From assembly GCA_029817715.1 (NCBI GenBank), contig JARUPY010000474.1:2170001-2234000 (forward strand): DNA of 64,000 bases, in the 5' to 3' direction. The position numbers were made by a program, and so were the translations under genes. Below are positions 10,630 to 21,899 of this stretch, in pieces. The notes beneath the pieces are model-generated. The model saw only the letters and a program-made list of their open reading frames with translations. It did not search any database and was not told the DNA's origin. Position 1 is the stretch's first letter. Each line of letters opens with the position of its first letter. The DNA is from Melastoma dodecandrum (Eukaryota > Streptophyta > Magnoliopsida > Myrtales > Melastomataceae).

Positions 10630-13215
10630 TAGAGGATCCCAAGAGGCACTACACCCGGTGTCCCTTCTGTGAATTTAGGGTCCTCGCACCTGTACTTCCC
10701 GTTAGGGCCAATACCGAACCCCTTCGGGTCAGCAAACACATTCTCTAATAGCTGGGCTCTTGGCAGGGACTGGGCTCTCGTCCTCAACAACCTCATCGAT
10801 CTTCTTCTCGATCGCCTTGAGGTTGGCTTCTGTAGCCAGGTCGTTCTCCAGCATGTACTTCTTCTGGGCTGAGATGGGATCCCTCGCGGCATAGCGTGCC
10901 TTCTCCTCTGGTAATAGTCATAAACAATCAGTGTCAGAATTGATGGATAAAAATGCTGGTAATAGTTAAACAATCAGCGTAAGAATTGATGAATAAAAAC
11001 ACCAGTAGGAGAACATCATCCAACCAATCCAATATGGCCTAATAAGAATCTATGCAACAAATAAATTACCATAGAGCAAACATCACGCTGCCTGACCACG
11101 GTATTATCTGTACCCATAACGAGTCTTCTAGAAGAGAACTGACTCGAAAAATGGAGGGGTTTGAACCTGATACCTCCGGCCTAGACAAGGACATTTTTCA
11201 AGGCCTTGAGCATGAATCATTGTTTAAACCACAGCTGCACTCGTTCCTGAATCATTGTTTAAACCACAGAAACACGAAGCAAATCTTCTCAGCATGAATG
11301 CATTACTTTTTTAAGCAATTTCTACAATATGTAGTCTACTGGTCTAGAAGCTGAGATTTACATGCATCATAAAGGGAAGAGAGATTTCCTCGGACTGCTG
11401 TTTGCTCAAAAAAAGTCTTATTTTTCTCCTCAACCTTAAACTTTAATGCAACATAATTTTCCCTATGGATTTTGAAGGACACCAAAATCAATGTGCCCAA
11501 ACCCCACTATTCAATCTACTTTGTGCATCCAAGCGATGTCCTCCAACTAATTCCGCAACTATACCAAGAAAGGACCTGTAAGAGTTAAAAGCAGCACCCC
11601 AGGGTCTGATGCATTTGAAATGCAGAGTATCCTTCCAATAGTAGTTTTGTTACCAATACTTATCTACTAAAGAAGATGTAGGTCAACTGTTGTTGAGGAA
11701 GTGTCATCTAACATTGAGACAGCCACTACTAGAATAACCCATTAAGCTCTGCACTATAGATGTGGGTGAAAACCAAGATGACTATATATGCAACTGTTAC
11801 ACCTATCCAATGACTGAAAGCTAATTATTCTGCTTCATCAGCTCAATGAGCTAAAAGCGAATTGGTTCCAGAACCATCGTATCACAAATCAAGCGGTGAT
11901 CATCCTCCTAACAGTGCTTGTAAGCAGGAGTACATGAAGAATGATAGTCGCTATGAGAAAAAAAAAAAGTAAATTGACAAAGCACAATATGAATTGCTAA
12001 GCTATTAACAGCGCAAAGCACGAGGAAATCAGACACTCAAACAATAACGCACCATCATTAGTGTATCAAATTTAATAAGCAAAAAAGAAAAGCTCACCTG
12101 GGTCACGGAGCTCTTCAGGATCGGCCAAAGAGTGTCCCCTAAACCTATATGTCTCACATTCAACCAAAGTGGGTCCTTCACCTCTTCTAGCTCTGCCAAC
12201 AACCTCCTTAGCAACCTCTTTAACCTTCAGACATCCATCCCGTCAACGTGAACTCCGGGCCATTCCGAACGCAGGGCCCTTCTTCCAAATCTCAGGATCT
12301 GAGGCGGCTCTCTGGTGAGACATTCCGATGGCCCACAAGTTGTTTTCCACCACAAAAATGATCGGCAGTTTCCATAGCGCGGCCATGTTCAAACACTCGA
12401 AGAACTGTCCATTATTACAAGTACCATCCCCAAAGAAGGCTACCGTCACATGATCACAATCAGCCTCCTTCAGGACTTCCCTCCTGTACTTGGAAGTAAA
12501 AGCAGCACCGGTTGCGACAGGGATCCCTTCCCCAATGAAGGCGAAGCCCCCGGTCAAGTTATGCTCCTTGGAGAACATGTGCATAGACCCTTCGTAGCCC
12601 CTCCAGCAACCGGTGGTCTTCCCGAACTTGCTCATCACTGCGCGGGCAGGCACGCCCTTGCTGAGAGCGTGTACGTGATCCCTGTAAGTACTGACCAAAA
12701 AATCCTGTTGCTTGAGGAGCTTGATGAAGCCGATAGAAACGGCTTCCTGGCCGTTGTAAAGGTGGACGAAATCGAACAACCACGACAATATATCTGGGCG
12801 CACATATCTTCGAAGGCCCTTCCCAGCACCATGTCCTCATAAAGAACGAGACCTTCCTCTTTTGTGATCAACGGCGGCACACAACCCAAATTAAATCCAT
12901 CCCTCATAACCATTTACCCAAATGCCCAGAATTCAAGCTTCGAGGTTGAGCATACAAAAGATCCGATCCAAACCCAACTTTAATCATAACCATCAACAAA
13001 ACCACGGCATCCCTCCACGAACTGCTCAAATAAATCATCAGAGGAAGCAAATACAAGATAGGAGGAAAAAGAGGAGGACTTTGAAGGGCGCTTCTCCTTG
13101 ACGGCATTGGAAGGGGAAGCCGCGACAAAAGGAAGATGCAAGATTAGTATGAGAGGAGGAGGAGGTGGAGAGGCGGGTGAATGGGAGACCGAAATTCCGT
13201 GGGGAACCTAGGAAA
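10630..13215 (-). pseudogene. Pyruvate dehydrogenase E1 alpha subunit (plastid type), pseudogene
   Basis: The parent enzyme decarboxylates pyruvate with thiamine diphosphate in the plastid complex that feeds fatty-acid synthesis. The 5' exon region (12900-12099, minus) encodes '[20 protein letters not shown]' through the ThDP-binding GDGTCNN motif and '[20 protein letters not shown]'. A GT donor follows 12098, and the last exon starts at 10907 and ends with 'GKYRCEDPKFTEG'. Breaks: a 4-nt loss near 12780; a lost codon near 12630 (MSKFGK for MSELFGK); an extra G near 12258 giving TGA at about 12243, with a compensating 1-nt change near 12230; and in the last exon a roughly 18-nt loss plus a 1-nt shift near 10750. 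A transit-peptide-like stretch (about 13215-13060) also changes frame. Homology ends without the usual acidic segment before the C-terminus. The 1.2-kb intron shows it is not a processed copy. Confidence 0.8.
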
Positions 13216-13219
13216 GGAG

Positions 13220-15149
13220 TTGGGAGAAGACCTTGTCAGGGGAGGGAATGAAGCAAAGGGACGAAAGGGCGGCGGACAGTGTTGGGGAAGGCGGAGGAAA
13301 CCAAGTGGGTTCGGAGGAAGAGGGAAGTTCGAAAAAAACATTATATGAAGGGGAGGGGCGGCGAAAACGAGACGAAAACATAAAAGAGTGAAGAACAAAA
13401 TGAAGAAGAGCCCGGCCATTTGTCCGCCACTCGTCCTTGTGGATGAGCTTGCCATCCCACCCTAGTGACAATAGAGCTTCGATCCTAATCCCAATTTGGA
13501 CCAAGATGAACAAAGCTCTCTTTTCCAAGCTATTTATGAATTCTCGGCTTCGTCCTTAATGGGTCGAAGAAAGTAAAACTCTTTGTAAGTACTATTCAAA
13601 GAGTGCTTCTCGAATAAGAGCCCAAAATTAATACCGCTCGAGAATTCCGTATGAGCACTATTCGACCCTCCCTAACAGGAGCTCGAGATTAGCGTCATTC
13701 GAGAAGTATTTCTCGATTACACCACAGATAAATTAATACAGCTCGAGACTCGGACAATTTCTCACTACTCGAGAGCCCGTAATGTCTCGAGGAAATTCCC
13801 GTTAAACCACGTTCGGCTACGGGACACGTGACAAACCTAGAGAGGCCGACCAAAGCACGACGTGCATTGCTCCTACAAATTAAGAATTGAATCGTGCGCA
13901 CGATCTGGGAGGATCATCGATTGTTTGAATAATCGTAACCGCAAGATTCAGGGAACATAAAAGGCAAAAATAACGACAACGGACAACAACGATACACATA
14001 CAAACCCATAATTTTTCTAAGTCTCTTGACTTGGCTCCAAGTGTCCTAAACCCCGCGTCCTGAAACCACCATCACCTCTCTACATCTGACCGCCGATCCA
14101 CCAAGGTAGATTCCACTAAAGGGATCTGTCGTAGCCGTCGCTCGTTTGGAGCAACCCGTCGTTGCTTTCAAGTCCCCTTTTGTTGTATTTCAATTCACAT
14201 CATGTCTGTAAGTGTTATTCTGTAATTCAGTACTGTTTAATTAATTCAAGCATTGTTATTCCCTTTCAATTTGCGTTCACTTTATGATGTCAACAGTTTC
14301 TCTGGAAAATTCGATACGTGTTGCGGGGAATATATCATGTGCCAACACACCCAAAAACATTCATTTCGATGAGCAATTTCTGACGACGAAAGATCACTAT
14401 CATATTAAAATTTTATTAAGTGGATAATATGTAGTTAATGAGCCCAACCAAATATTTTGACTGATGCGGTCAAATATTAATCAATTCATGGCTCGACCCA
14501 TGGTTTGGGAAACATAGAAGCCGCCGAAGATGGAGAAACTCACAACCCAAATGGGGGCTATCTACCAATTATGCATTGCCCTAGAGCCTTAGAAAACTCC
14601 ACAAGCTACTATTCACACATTCACAATCCACACCAAGGGCACGTAAGAAAGTTTGCAGGGACGTCCATGGTTCTTTCGCAACGCCAACCCAAAGTCCTTC
14701 TGGATCAACTCCAAAGGCATCGACGACTTCACCGAGCTACTGTCAAGGTTCTGTCTGATCACATTAAAGGTCCCGACGACATTAACTAACTGCCAGCTTT
14801 GGTTTGCTGCTTAAATCTATTGTACAAGTTACCAGAGGGATCAATTTTTCCTTTTCTTTTGCTTTTTGTCTAGCCTTGTTAACGTGAATGTGGGGGATGA
14901 ATTTAGTATCTCATCCGACGGCCCAATTTCAATCATGAATTTGATCCCGCCATAAACATGAAAAGGAGTGATGACATTTTACACCCAGTCAACTTATGCG
15001 AACGTTTAATTAAACTAAAATTAAAGAAAATGAATGACATAATTAAGGAATACTAATACCGATTAAGTTTCCTTATTCGTCTATAAAATGTCATTACCAC
15101 CATTGAAATTGGCCAACTGAGTATTTCTTTAAAAACACATTGTTTAACA
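13220..15149. other. Intergenic; no recognisable gene
   Basis: The first part (13550-13800) is rich in CTCGAGA/TTCGAGAA motifs ('gctcgagattagcgtcattc', 'cattcgagaagtatttctcg'), which form short palindromes. A 94-residue frame at 14505-14789 (+) has no family resemblance. Nothing else is supported. Confidence 0.5.
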
Positions 15150-15464
15150 CGTTGGGACTTATGTGTGAAAGGATTAGATAGGAAGAAAAAATGTGCTAGC
15201 AGAACGTAGGTTTTGTACTGTCGACGACCGATAATTGAAAAAATCTGGAGAGCTACTGCTCATACGAGGGTTGAATATTTGGCGTAAATAATTTCTCTTT
15301 CTTCATTCCTTTCTTACATAAAATGCTTACACACTCCCTTTAGAGTTAATAACATAATCGCAACGGCCCTATAGATTAATGACCATATTCATTGCTCTTT
15401 TAATTCTATTTCCGTTATTCAACATTAATATCGCGTTAACATTGATCATAGATTACCTTCAACA
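15150..15464 (-). repeat. 3' LTR of the short-LTR copia element
   Basis: On the minus strand it starts TGTTGAAGGTAATC at 15464, right after a purine-rich tract (about 15480-15465, AATTAAGAAGTGG), and ends near 15150. It matches 19396-19693 and 34709-35062. Confidence 0.85.
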
Positions 15465-16235
15465 CCACTTCTTAATTTGTGATCTTTGTAGTCTTTGAAT
15501 GTCTCGAACTTCTAAGAAGACACTGCCTTTATAAAAACATTTGCGGGTTGATCATGGGCACTGATGAACTCTAGAAGAATCTTCTTCTGCAAAACCATCT
15601 CTCTGATGAAATGATGACGAAGTTCAATGTACTTTGATCTTGCATGGAAAACTGGATCTTGGTCATAGCAATTACAGATTGGTTATCAGAGAAGATTGTT
15701 GTTGGCTCGTCCACCTTCTATTGTAGCTCTAGAAGTAACCTTTTGATCCAAACACCTTCTCTAGTTGCCTCATTTACTGCGATGTACTCAACTTCAGTAG
15801 ATGTGAGAGCAGCGGTGCTTTGCTTCTTTGAACTTCATGAAATGAGCTTTGTTTCTATGCAAAACAAGTATCTTGATGTGCTTCTACGATCATCCAAGAT
15901 TCCTGCCCAATTACTATCTACATAACTCATTAGATCATCCTTTTGCTCTTTTTTATACTTCAGTTCGACCTTCTGTGTGCTTTTTAGGTAGCGTAGAACC
16001 CTTTTTGCTGCTATGAAATGAGTTCTACTGGGTTGCTCATGAATCTAGACAACAAACTCACAAAATGAACAATATCAGTCCGAGTGTGAGTGAGATAGAT
16101 AAGAGAACCCACCAGGCTTCTATAGATCTTCGAGTTAGAGCCTTCTGTAGAGTCTTCCATCTGTAGCATTGCATTGAGTGACTTTGGACCATAAATTGAC
16201 TTTATATTCTCTATATGAAACTTTTTCAATAAATC
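15465..16235 (-). pseudogene. Copia RNase H domain remnant
   Basis: Minus-strand frames carry the hallmark copia end: 'MSYVDSNWAGILDDRRSTSR' (about 15930-15870), 'STEVEYIAVNEATREGVW' (about 15800-15745) and 'FSDNQSVIAM' (about 15690). Upstream, at 16229-16011, lies 'GSLIYLTHTRTDIVHFVSLLSRFM', the usual link between reverse transcriptase and RNase H. Frameshifts and stops separate these pieces. RNase H would remove the RNA template during cDNA synthesis. Confidence 0.75.
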
Positions 16236-16860
16236 CGCTATGTACTTCTTCTGAAAAATGAAAATATCTCCTTTCTTTGAAATCCGAGAAATTACTTTAT
16301 CAAGCCAAGAACTGTCATCTCGAACTCTTCCATCATAACTTCCTTGAACTTATGCAACAAGGTTCTGCTGGTGCTTATGTAGATCAAATCATCCACATAA
16401 AGACATGGTACTAGAAAATCAGCACCAACCTATTGGTTCCTCTACAATTCCATGCTCTTAGTGCTTGCTTCAAACCATATAGAGCATGTTGCAATCTATA
16501 GACTTTGTCTTATGAGCCTTTCATCACGAATCCTTGTGGTTACTCTACATAGACTTATTCTTTTAGTACTCCGTTCATAAATGATGACTTGACACCAAGC
16601 TGGAATACTTCAAGCTCCTTATGTGCTGTAATGGCTAGAACAACACGGATTATCTCTATCCTTGCTACAGGGGCAAAAGTTTCTATGGAATCAACAACGG
16701 GCTTCTGTAAATAGCTCTTTGCTACGATGCGAGCTTTATGTTTCTGCATGCTTCCATCTTCATTATACTTAGTCTTGTAGACCCACTTTAAGCCGATAGC
16801 TTCATTTCCTTTTAGGAGATTGACCAATGACCACGTGTCATTCTTCTTTAGAAGTCATCT
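16236..16860 (-). pseudogene. Copia reverse transcriptase remnant with a lost catalytic Asp
   Basis: The minus frame at 16827-16555 encodes the reverse-transcriptase start ('GLKWVYKTKYNEDGSMQKHK', 'ARIVAKSYLQK', 'ETFAPVARIEIIRVVLAI'). The first catalytic motif, normally QLDVK.AFLNG, reads QLGVKSSFMNG: a GGT codon replaces the Asp codon, near 16594. The downstream part (to 16236), where the YVDD box belongs, is scattered over several frames ('VDDLIYISTSRTLLHKFKEV'-like around 16400-16340). The protein would be inactive even if read through. Confidence 0.75.
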
Positions 16861-17275
16861 CCTCCTTCATGTCATTTCTCCATTTTTTTTCTCTCGCTGC
16901 CTCCTCAAAGTTTTGTGGCTCAAATGCAACAAGAGCAAAGTTAGCTTGCTCATAAATTTCAGTGAATGATCGACACATCCTTGGTGGTGCATCTCCAATA
17001 TGAACTTTTGCTTTTGGAATGGTTCTAGAGGAACTAGCTTTTAATGTTCCGATGGGATTTTGTACTGTAACTTCTGATGCCTCTATTGTTCTGGTACGGT
17101 TTTGTAGAGATTCTTCTGCTACAACTTCTATAAACTGGAGTATCTAAGTCATAGAAGACTCTTCCTACGACTTCTAAGCTTTTTCATCAAACTTTTCTCT
17201 TCCTTACGAAGGTGTGAGTGCATATCCAACACATCCAAATACTTTCAAACGATTCACCACGGGCTTCCTTCTGTG

Positions 17276-17551
17276 TCATGCTTCATATCGTGTCTTGTCT
17301 CTAACCGCATTTGTAGGGGATCTGTTTAGAAGGTAGCCATATGTGTTAACAGCTTCTGCCCAGAACTTGTTGGGTAGACCTTTGCCCTTTAGCATGCTTC
17401 TAGCCATCTCCATTATGGTTCTGTTCTTTCTTTTTGCAACTCCATTCTGCTGTGGAGAATCTTGCATGGTCAACTGCCTTTGTATCCTCTTTTGTTGGCA
17501 ATAGTCCAAGAATGGTCGTGACAGAAACTCTCTTCCACGATCTGTCCTCAA
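17276..17551 (-). pseudogene. Copia integrase core remnant
   Basis: A 91-residue frame contains 'MRTDRGREFLSRPFLDYC' (second catalytic Asp), 'TMQDSPQQNGVAKRKNRTIM' with the position of the catalytic Glu changed to Lys (NGVAKRKNR for NGVAERKNR), and 'WAEAVNTYGYLLNRSPT'. Adjacent stretches up to about 17750 continue the integrase in other frames. The E-to-K change alone would kill strand transfer. Confidence 0.8.
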
Positions 17552-17849
17552 GGTCTTAATTATGTACCCACTTTAATCTCTGCAAGTGCTTTGAACTTCA
17601 TAAAGGTGGTGAAAGCATCTGACTTCCTCTCAGGAAAATAAAGTCAAATCATTCTAGTATAGTCCACCTACGAACAACATAAAATATCTTCTATTACCGA
17701 GAGACGGAGGCTTAGTTGGTCCACAAATATCTACATGAACTAGCTCGAGACACATTTTTCAGAGACGTCCCCTTCTACAATTTGTATAAAAGATAGTCCT
17801 ACCACCATATCCTTATGCTTCAACAGAGCTAGACATTTCCATTCAAATG

Positions 17850-19380
17850 TTCATACCTGAGATGCCAAAGATGAGAATCATCTATAACCTCAGTTTTGAG
17901 AATAAGATTGCTGCGAGAGTCATCTTTAACGAGAATAAATTGTTGGATGTCATTTTCATGACCGCGACCTTCTATTTGTTATCTCACATTGACCTTCTGC
18001 AAAAAAAAAACTTATATCCATTTTTCATCATTTGTCCCCCACTTAGTCGGTCATGTATGATTTCTGGAGTCTAGAAGTTGTCGTGCATCCTCTTCTATTG
18101 ACTTTCTACACTGAAAACTGAAATAACACATTTACGTTATATCTTCAACTTCTTGCTATCTCCAACTTCCAAGAGAGAGTTGTATTTCTCATCAAGCTCC
18201 ACAAAGTTCTTCTTGATTCCTGTGACATGGTTGCTATAACTACTATCGAGGAACCATATCTCATTCATATCTTTCATAGAGTTAGAGGAATAATAGAAAA
18301 CTTTAGAAGGTTCATCTTCCTCAGAGAAATTTACCGGGCCTCTATCTCCATGCTTATGTTCATGCTTTTGCTCTTTATCTTTGTACTAGCAATCACGATC
18401 TGAATGAGTGGGGAATTTGTATCTCCTGCAACAAAGACGACAATCTTTTGTTTCAATATTATTCTTTCTTTAGATGTGGAATCATGCTTCTACTTCTTCA
18501 TGACATCTTCTGTGCTGACCTTCTGGTCGTCCTTCTGCAGAGCTTCTGCCTCTGCCACGAGACCTCCCTACACGTCCTCTGCCTCTGACACGAAACCTGC
18601 ATGCACGTCATCTGCCATAAGACCTATGTTGTTCCCAGACGTTCTTGCTTCTAGTAAAAAATATTCAACTTCTCTTGAAATGCTTACTCCACCAGGGTCG
18701 TGAACTTGTTGACCCACTTTTCATGTGCTTTTAGATAGATCATCAACTCATAGAAGAAACTTCTGCGAGATCCTTCATCTCTTCAATCATGGTTACCACA
18801 TGCTCAAACTTCTGTGGCAAGCTTCTGAAGATTTTCTCCACGACTTTTCGATTCGGAACAACTTTTTCGCAACTCTTCAATTGATTGAGGATCTCCACGA
18901 TATTTGAGAAGTAGTCTTTGACGGTTTCTACGTCTTTCATGGCTAGATTGTCGAAGTCTCTCCAAAGGTTCTGCTGCTTTATAAAGATCACATTATGTAA
19001 TTGAACTCCTTTTATAGGACCTCCCACGCTTCATTTACCTTCTTCAGGCCGAATATGCTACGGTAGATGGTTTTGCTCACGGATTATTGTAGAATCCGCA
19101 GAGCAATGAAATTCTTCATGATTTTCTCCTTGTACGCCTTGTGCTCATCTTCTATGAGATTGATGACACTTTCTACGGATGTTTTCCCCTTCTGAGAGAG
19201 AAATTCCTTCTGAAACTTATTCGTAGCATTCCTTCACAAGTTTCCATAGATCTTGTGAAAGGAAAATGGTCTTCTTTTGAGAACCCTAATAGTCGAAGTA
19301 CTCGCCATCGCAGATAAGGATTTGGTTGTGAGAAAAGGTGAAGGATATATTGTCAGCGGATGTAGACATGACCTTCTGCG
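17850..19380 (-). pseudogene. Copia gag and protease remnant
   Basis: Minus-strand pieces: a UBN2-type capsid (19027-18743, 'LWRDFDNLAMKDVETVKDYF', 'IFRSLPQKFEHVVTMIEEMK'); a degenerate knuckle near 18440-18400 ('CRLCCRRYKFPTHSDRDC'); and a protease start near 18270-18230 reading 'IWFLDSSYSNHVTG', where the active-site DSG has become DSS. The capsid and knuckle resemble the plus-strand fragment at 57390-57880. Confidence 0.75.
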
Positions 19381-19392
19381 CTCTGATACCAA
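19379..19392 (-). other. Primer-binding site of the short-LTR copia element
   Basis: On the minus strand TGGTATCAGAGC lies four bases after the CA end of the 5' LTR (19396). It fixes the orientation of the element. Confidence 0.85.
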
Positions 19393-19395
19393 ACT

Positions 19396-19693
19396 TGTTA
19401 GGGGTTATGTGTGAAAGAATTGCATAGGAAATGAGAAGGTGCTAGCAGAACGTTGGTTTTGTACTGCCGACGACTTTCTGTAGAATAGTGGAAACCTTCT
19501 GTAGTACTAATGCTCGTACAAGGGATGAATATTTGGTGTTTAAGCTGCGTAAATGATTTATCTTTCTTCTTACTCTCTTACGTGCTCCCTTTGATGACAT
19601 AACCTTAATGACCCTATTCATTGCTCCTTTAATTCTATTTCCGTTATTTAACATTAATACCGCATTAACCTTGATCATAAATTACATTCATAG
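19396..19693 (-). repeat. 5' LTR of the short-LTR copia element
   Basis: It runs on the minus strand from about 19693 to the terminal TAACA at 19396. Its outer end (ATTACATTCATAG on the plus strand) has drifted from the CCTTCAACA end seen in the other two copies. Confidence 0.8.
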
Positions 19694-20384
19694 TCATATT
19701 TAATGGTTATTAAAATTAGTAACACATCATTAAACATGTTTAATGATGTGAAAATCAAATATTTATAAATCATCGTTGAGCATACGTGTGCTAAAAATAA
19801 TATTCGACGAATTTAATTGGGTCGATTTTGTTTAAATAACCCGAATTTGGTCGATTTCATAACCGTTTAAACAAAAAATAATCCGGTGAATACGTAGACT
19901 ATGCCCATGATCAATTTGGGGATCTACAAGTACCTACGATCACGTGCCGATTGAAGACCGCAAAATCAATTAAAAATAATCATGAGACAAATGGCTAACA
20001 TGAGAAGGCCATGGATAAGAGGGTTTCTGATCAATAGATTGCACCAATCAACCTTAAGTGAAGAAGATATGGGATTACTCTACCAGCCAAGGATATCCTT
20101 TGGTCAGTGAAACTTGGTAGAATCATTCGTATGACCATATATATAATTATGAATTTGCGGTTTGAAATAACATGTTATACGATAGCAAAAGATTAACACT
20201 CGTGATATTGTATTAAATTCAACGAAATGAAGCGCCGGAAACGAATTTAAGGGACAATGACTTTATTAAAGACCCAAAAACTAGCACTTGATGGGGTGAC
20301 AAAAATAGGGAAAGTTGGCAAACACATTCCAAGATAACTTCTCTGGAGCTTCTAGGTCAGCATCTCCTCGGTCATAGTACGATC
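19694..20384. other. Intergenic; NAC gene 3' flank
   Basis: AT-rich; no gene, RNA or repeat recognised. It should hold the 3' UTR of the minus-strand NAC gene that ends at 20385. Confidence 0.5.
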
Positions 20385-21586
20385 CTAGCATCGCCCAATG
20401 TTCTCCCCCACATTATCTTGGGATGTTTGCACACTGCTGCCCCCAAGATATTGAAACCGCCCAATTTTGGTATGAGAAGAGGTGCCGTCAACGTCGTTCG
20501 CTGCATGGAAAGCAGGGCCATAGCTGTTGTAGCATCTGCTCTGGGGTTGCTGATCCAGGCAATGATGAGATGAAGACGAGGACGACAGGAGTTTGTCCAG
20601 GAATGACCAATCGTTTCCAAACCTGTCTTGGGCGTTACCGAAGCTGCCGCTGCCAGCTGAGGTGAGCCTCAACAAGTTCTGGGAACACTCAATGTCCATG
20701 TTGAGGGTGCCACCGAATGAGCTTCTGGGAAACGCTGGTGCGTTTGCAACCTCGGGGCTGAACAGCTGTGGTAGGTGCATGGAACAGTCCAGGCCATAAT
20801 TGCTGGGAAACCTCGACTCTGAGTGGTTGTAGGTCGATACCCCCCTGGTTTTTGCATGGAACGTGTATTCATCCAGTTCTTCAGCTTCTGCTTGGTATCC
20901 TTTCTGATTCTTCTTCTTGAAGACCCTACAAACGACCCACCCGTCTTCCTGTGGGATAATATACAAAAAAGATTAGGGCTCAAGAGCAATGAAACGAACA
21001 ATCTTGCCATTGGCAGCTTCCTAACCTGGAGATCGGATACGCAGCCATGTTCGTCTTCGAGACGGTACTCGTGCATTATCCAGTCAGTCTTTTGCCCGTG
21101 AGGTGCGCGGCCAGTGTAAAACACGAGAGTCTTCCTCATGCCTATCCTCCTTGACCCACTCCTGTTAGGGAGGTGGATAGACTTGTCCCTCCCTGTGGCC
21201 TTCCAAAACCCAGCCGTGGTTGCTCGGTTCGTCCTCGTTCCTGTCGGGTACTTCTTATCCTTGTGGCTAAAGAAGTACCACTCGTCTTGAGGGCCCGAAC
21301 CGATCTTACACTTGTCTGGGGAAGATTGAGAGAGATGTCGAGGGTAGGTGTCAGGCAAAAGATGTAGGAAGAAGAAAAGAAAATCAACAGGGGAGCCTAA
21401 ACCCCAACCTTTTAGATCCCAAGGCTCGAACTTGTTGAGGTCAACTTCTTTGATGACGTCGAGATCGAAGGCCTCATACGAAACCTTCTTCTTCAAGTAA
21501 TAGTAGAGAAGCTCCTCATCAGTGGGATGGAACCGAAACCCTGGCGGAACAGACAAGGGTTGTTGAGCATGTTCATTTTGCATCAT
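20385..21586 (-). CDS. NAC-domain transcription factor, SOMBRERO/BEARSKIN type
   Basis: Three exons on the minus strand: 21586-21409, 21315-21026 and 20948-20385, joined by GT-AG introns, give 343 residues in one frame. The NAC DNA-binding domain covers about residues 11-170: '[20 protein letters not shown]' (A), '[13 protein letters not shown]' (B), '[16 protein letters not shown]'-like C block, '[15 protein letters not shown]' (D) and '[11 protein letters not shown]' (E). Both intron positions, inside the B/C junction and before [10 protein letters not shown], are the standard NAC ones. The C-terminal half is Ser/His-rich and presumably activates transcription. The '[20 protein letters not shown]' wording is closest to SMB/BRN proteins, which act in root-cap maturation; that subgroup call is from memory of the family. 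The ATG at 21586 is followed by a second ATG codon; either could start. Confidence 0.9.
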
Positions 21587-21899
21587 CTCTTTCGATCGCT
21601 TCTATCGGCAACCGCGTGCTAAGGAAGATGTGATGAGGCGCGGGTTGATGTGGATTCGTGACGGAGGGAAGAAAACAAACGAGGAAGGGGATCTGAGGGG
21701 AGCTTGGGGAGTCGGGAATTGTTGCTACACAATACGAGAAAGGAGCGGAGAATATGAGGGAGAAGGGCCGTCCCCCCCCTATTCTAAGGAGAGGGTTATG
21801 GGGGTTCAACCCAACACCGGGTCATATGCTCCGGGCCTGCCTTTTGCTCTCTGTCCTTTTCTTCACATTCCGTCGACATTGACACCATTCTGCGGTTGA

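Larger units (their letters stand above)
15150..19693 (-). mobile_element. Degenerate Ty1/copia retrotransposon, short LTRs, minus strand
   Basis: Short LTRs (15150-15464 and 19396-19693) enclose, on the minus strand, a primer-binding site, gag with a zinc knuckle, protease, integrase, reverse transcriptase and RNase H in copia order. All open frames are broken. The LTRs share the 'tatgtgtgaaag' start and 'gtgctagcagaacgt' segment but differ at many bases, and no clear target duplication remains, so it is old. A 3' end of the same family lies at 34709-35112 and a related gag fragment at 57390-57880. Confidence 0.88.

Noticed and set aside
14505..14789. A 94-residue plus-strand frame as a gene
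   Set aside because: No family resemblance and no supporting splice or promoter context.
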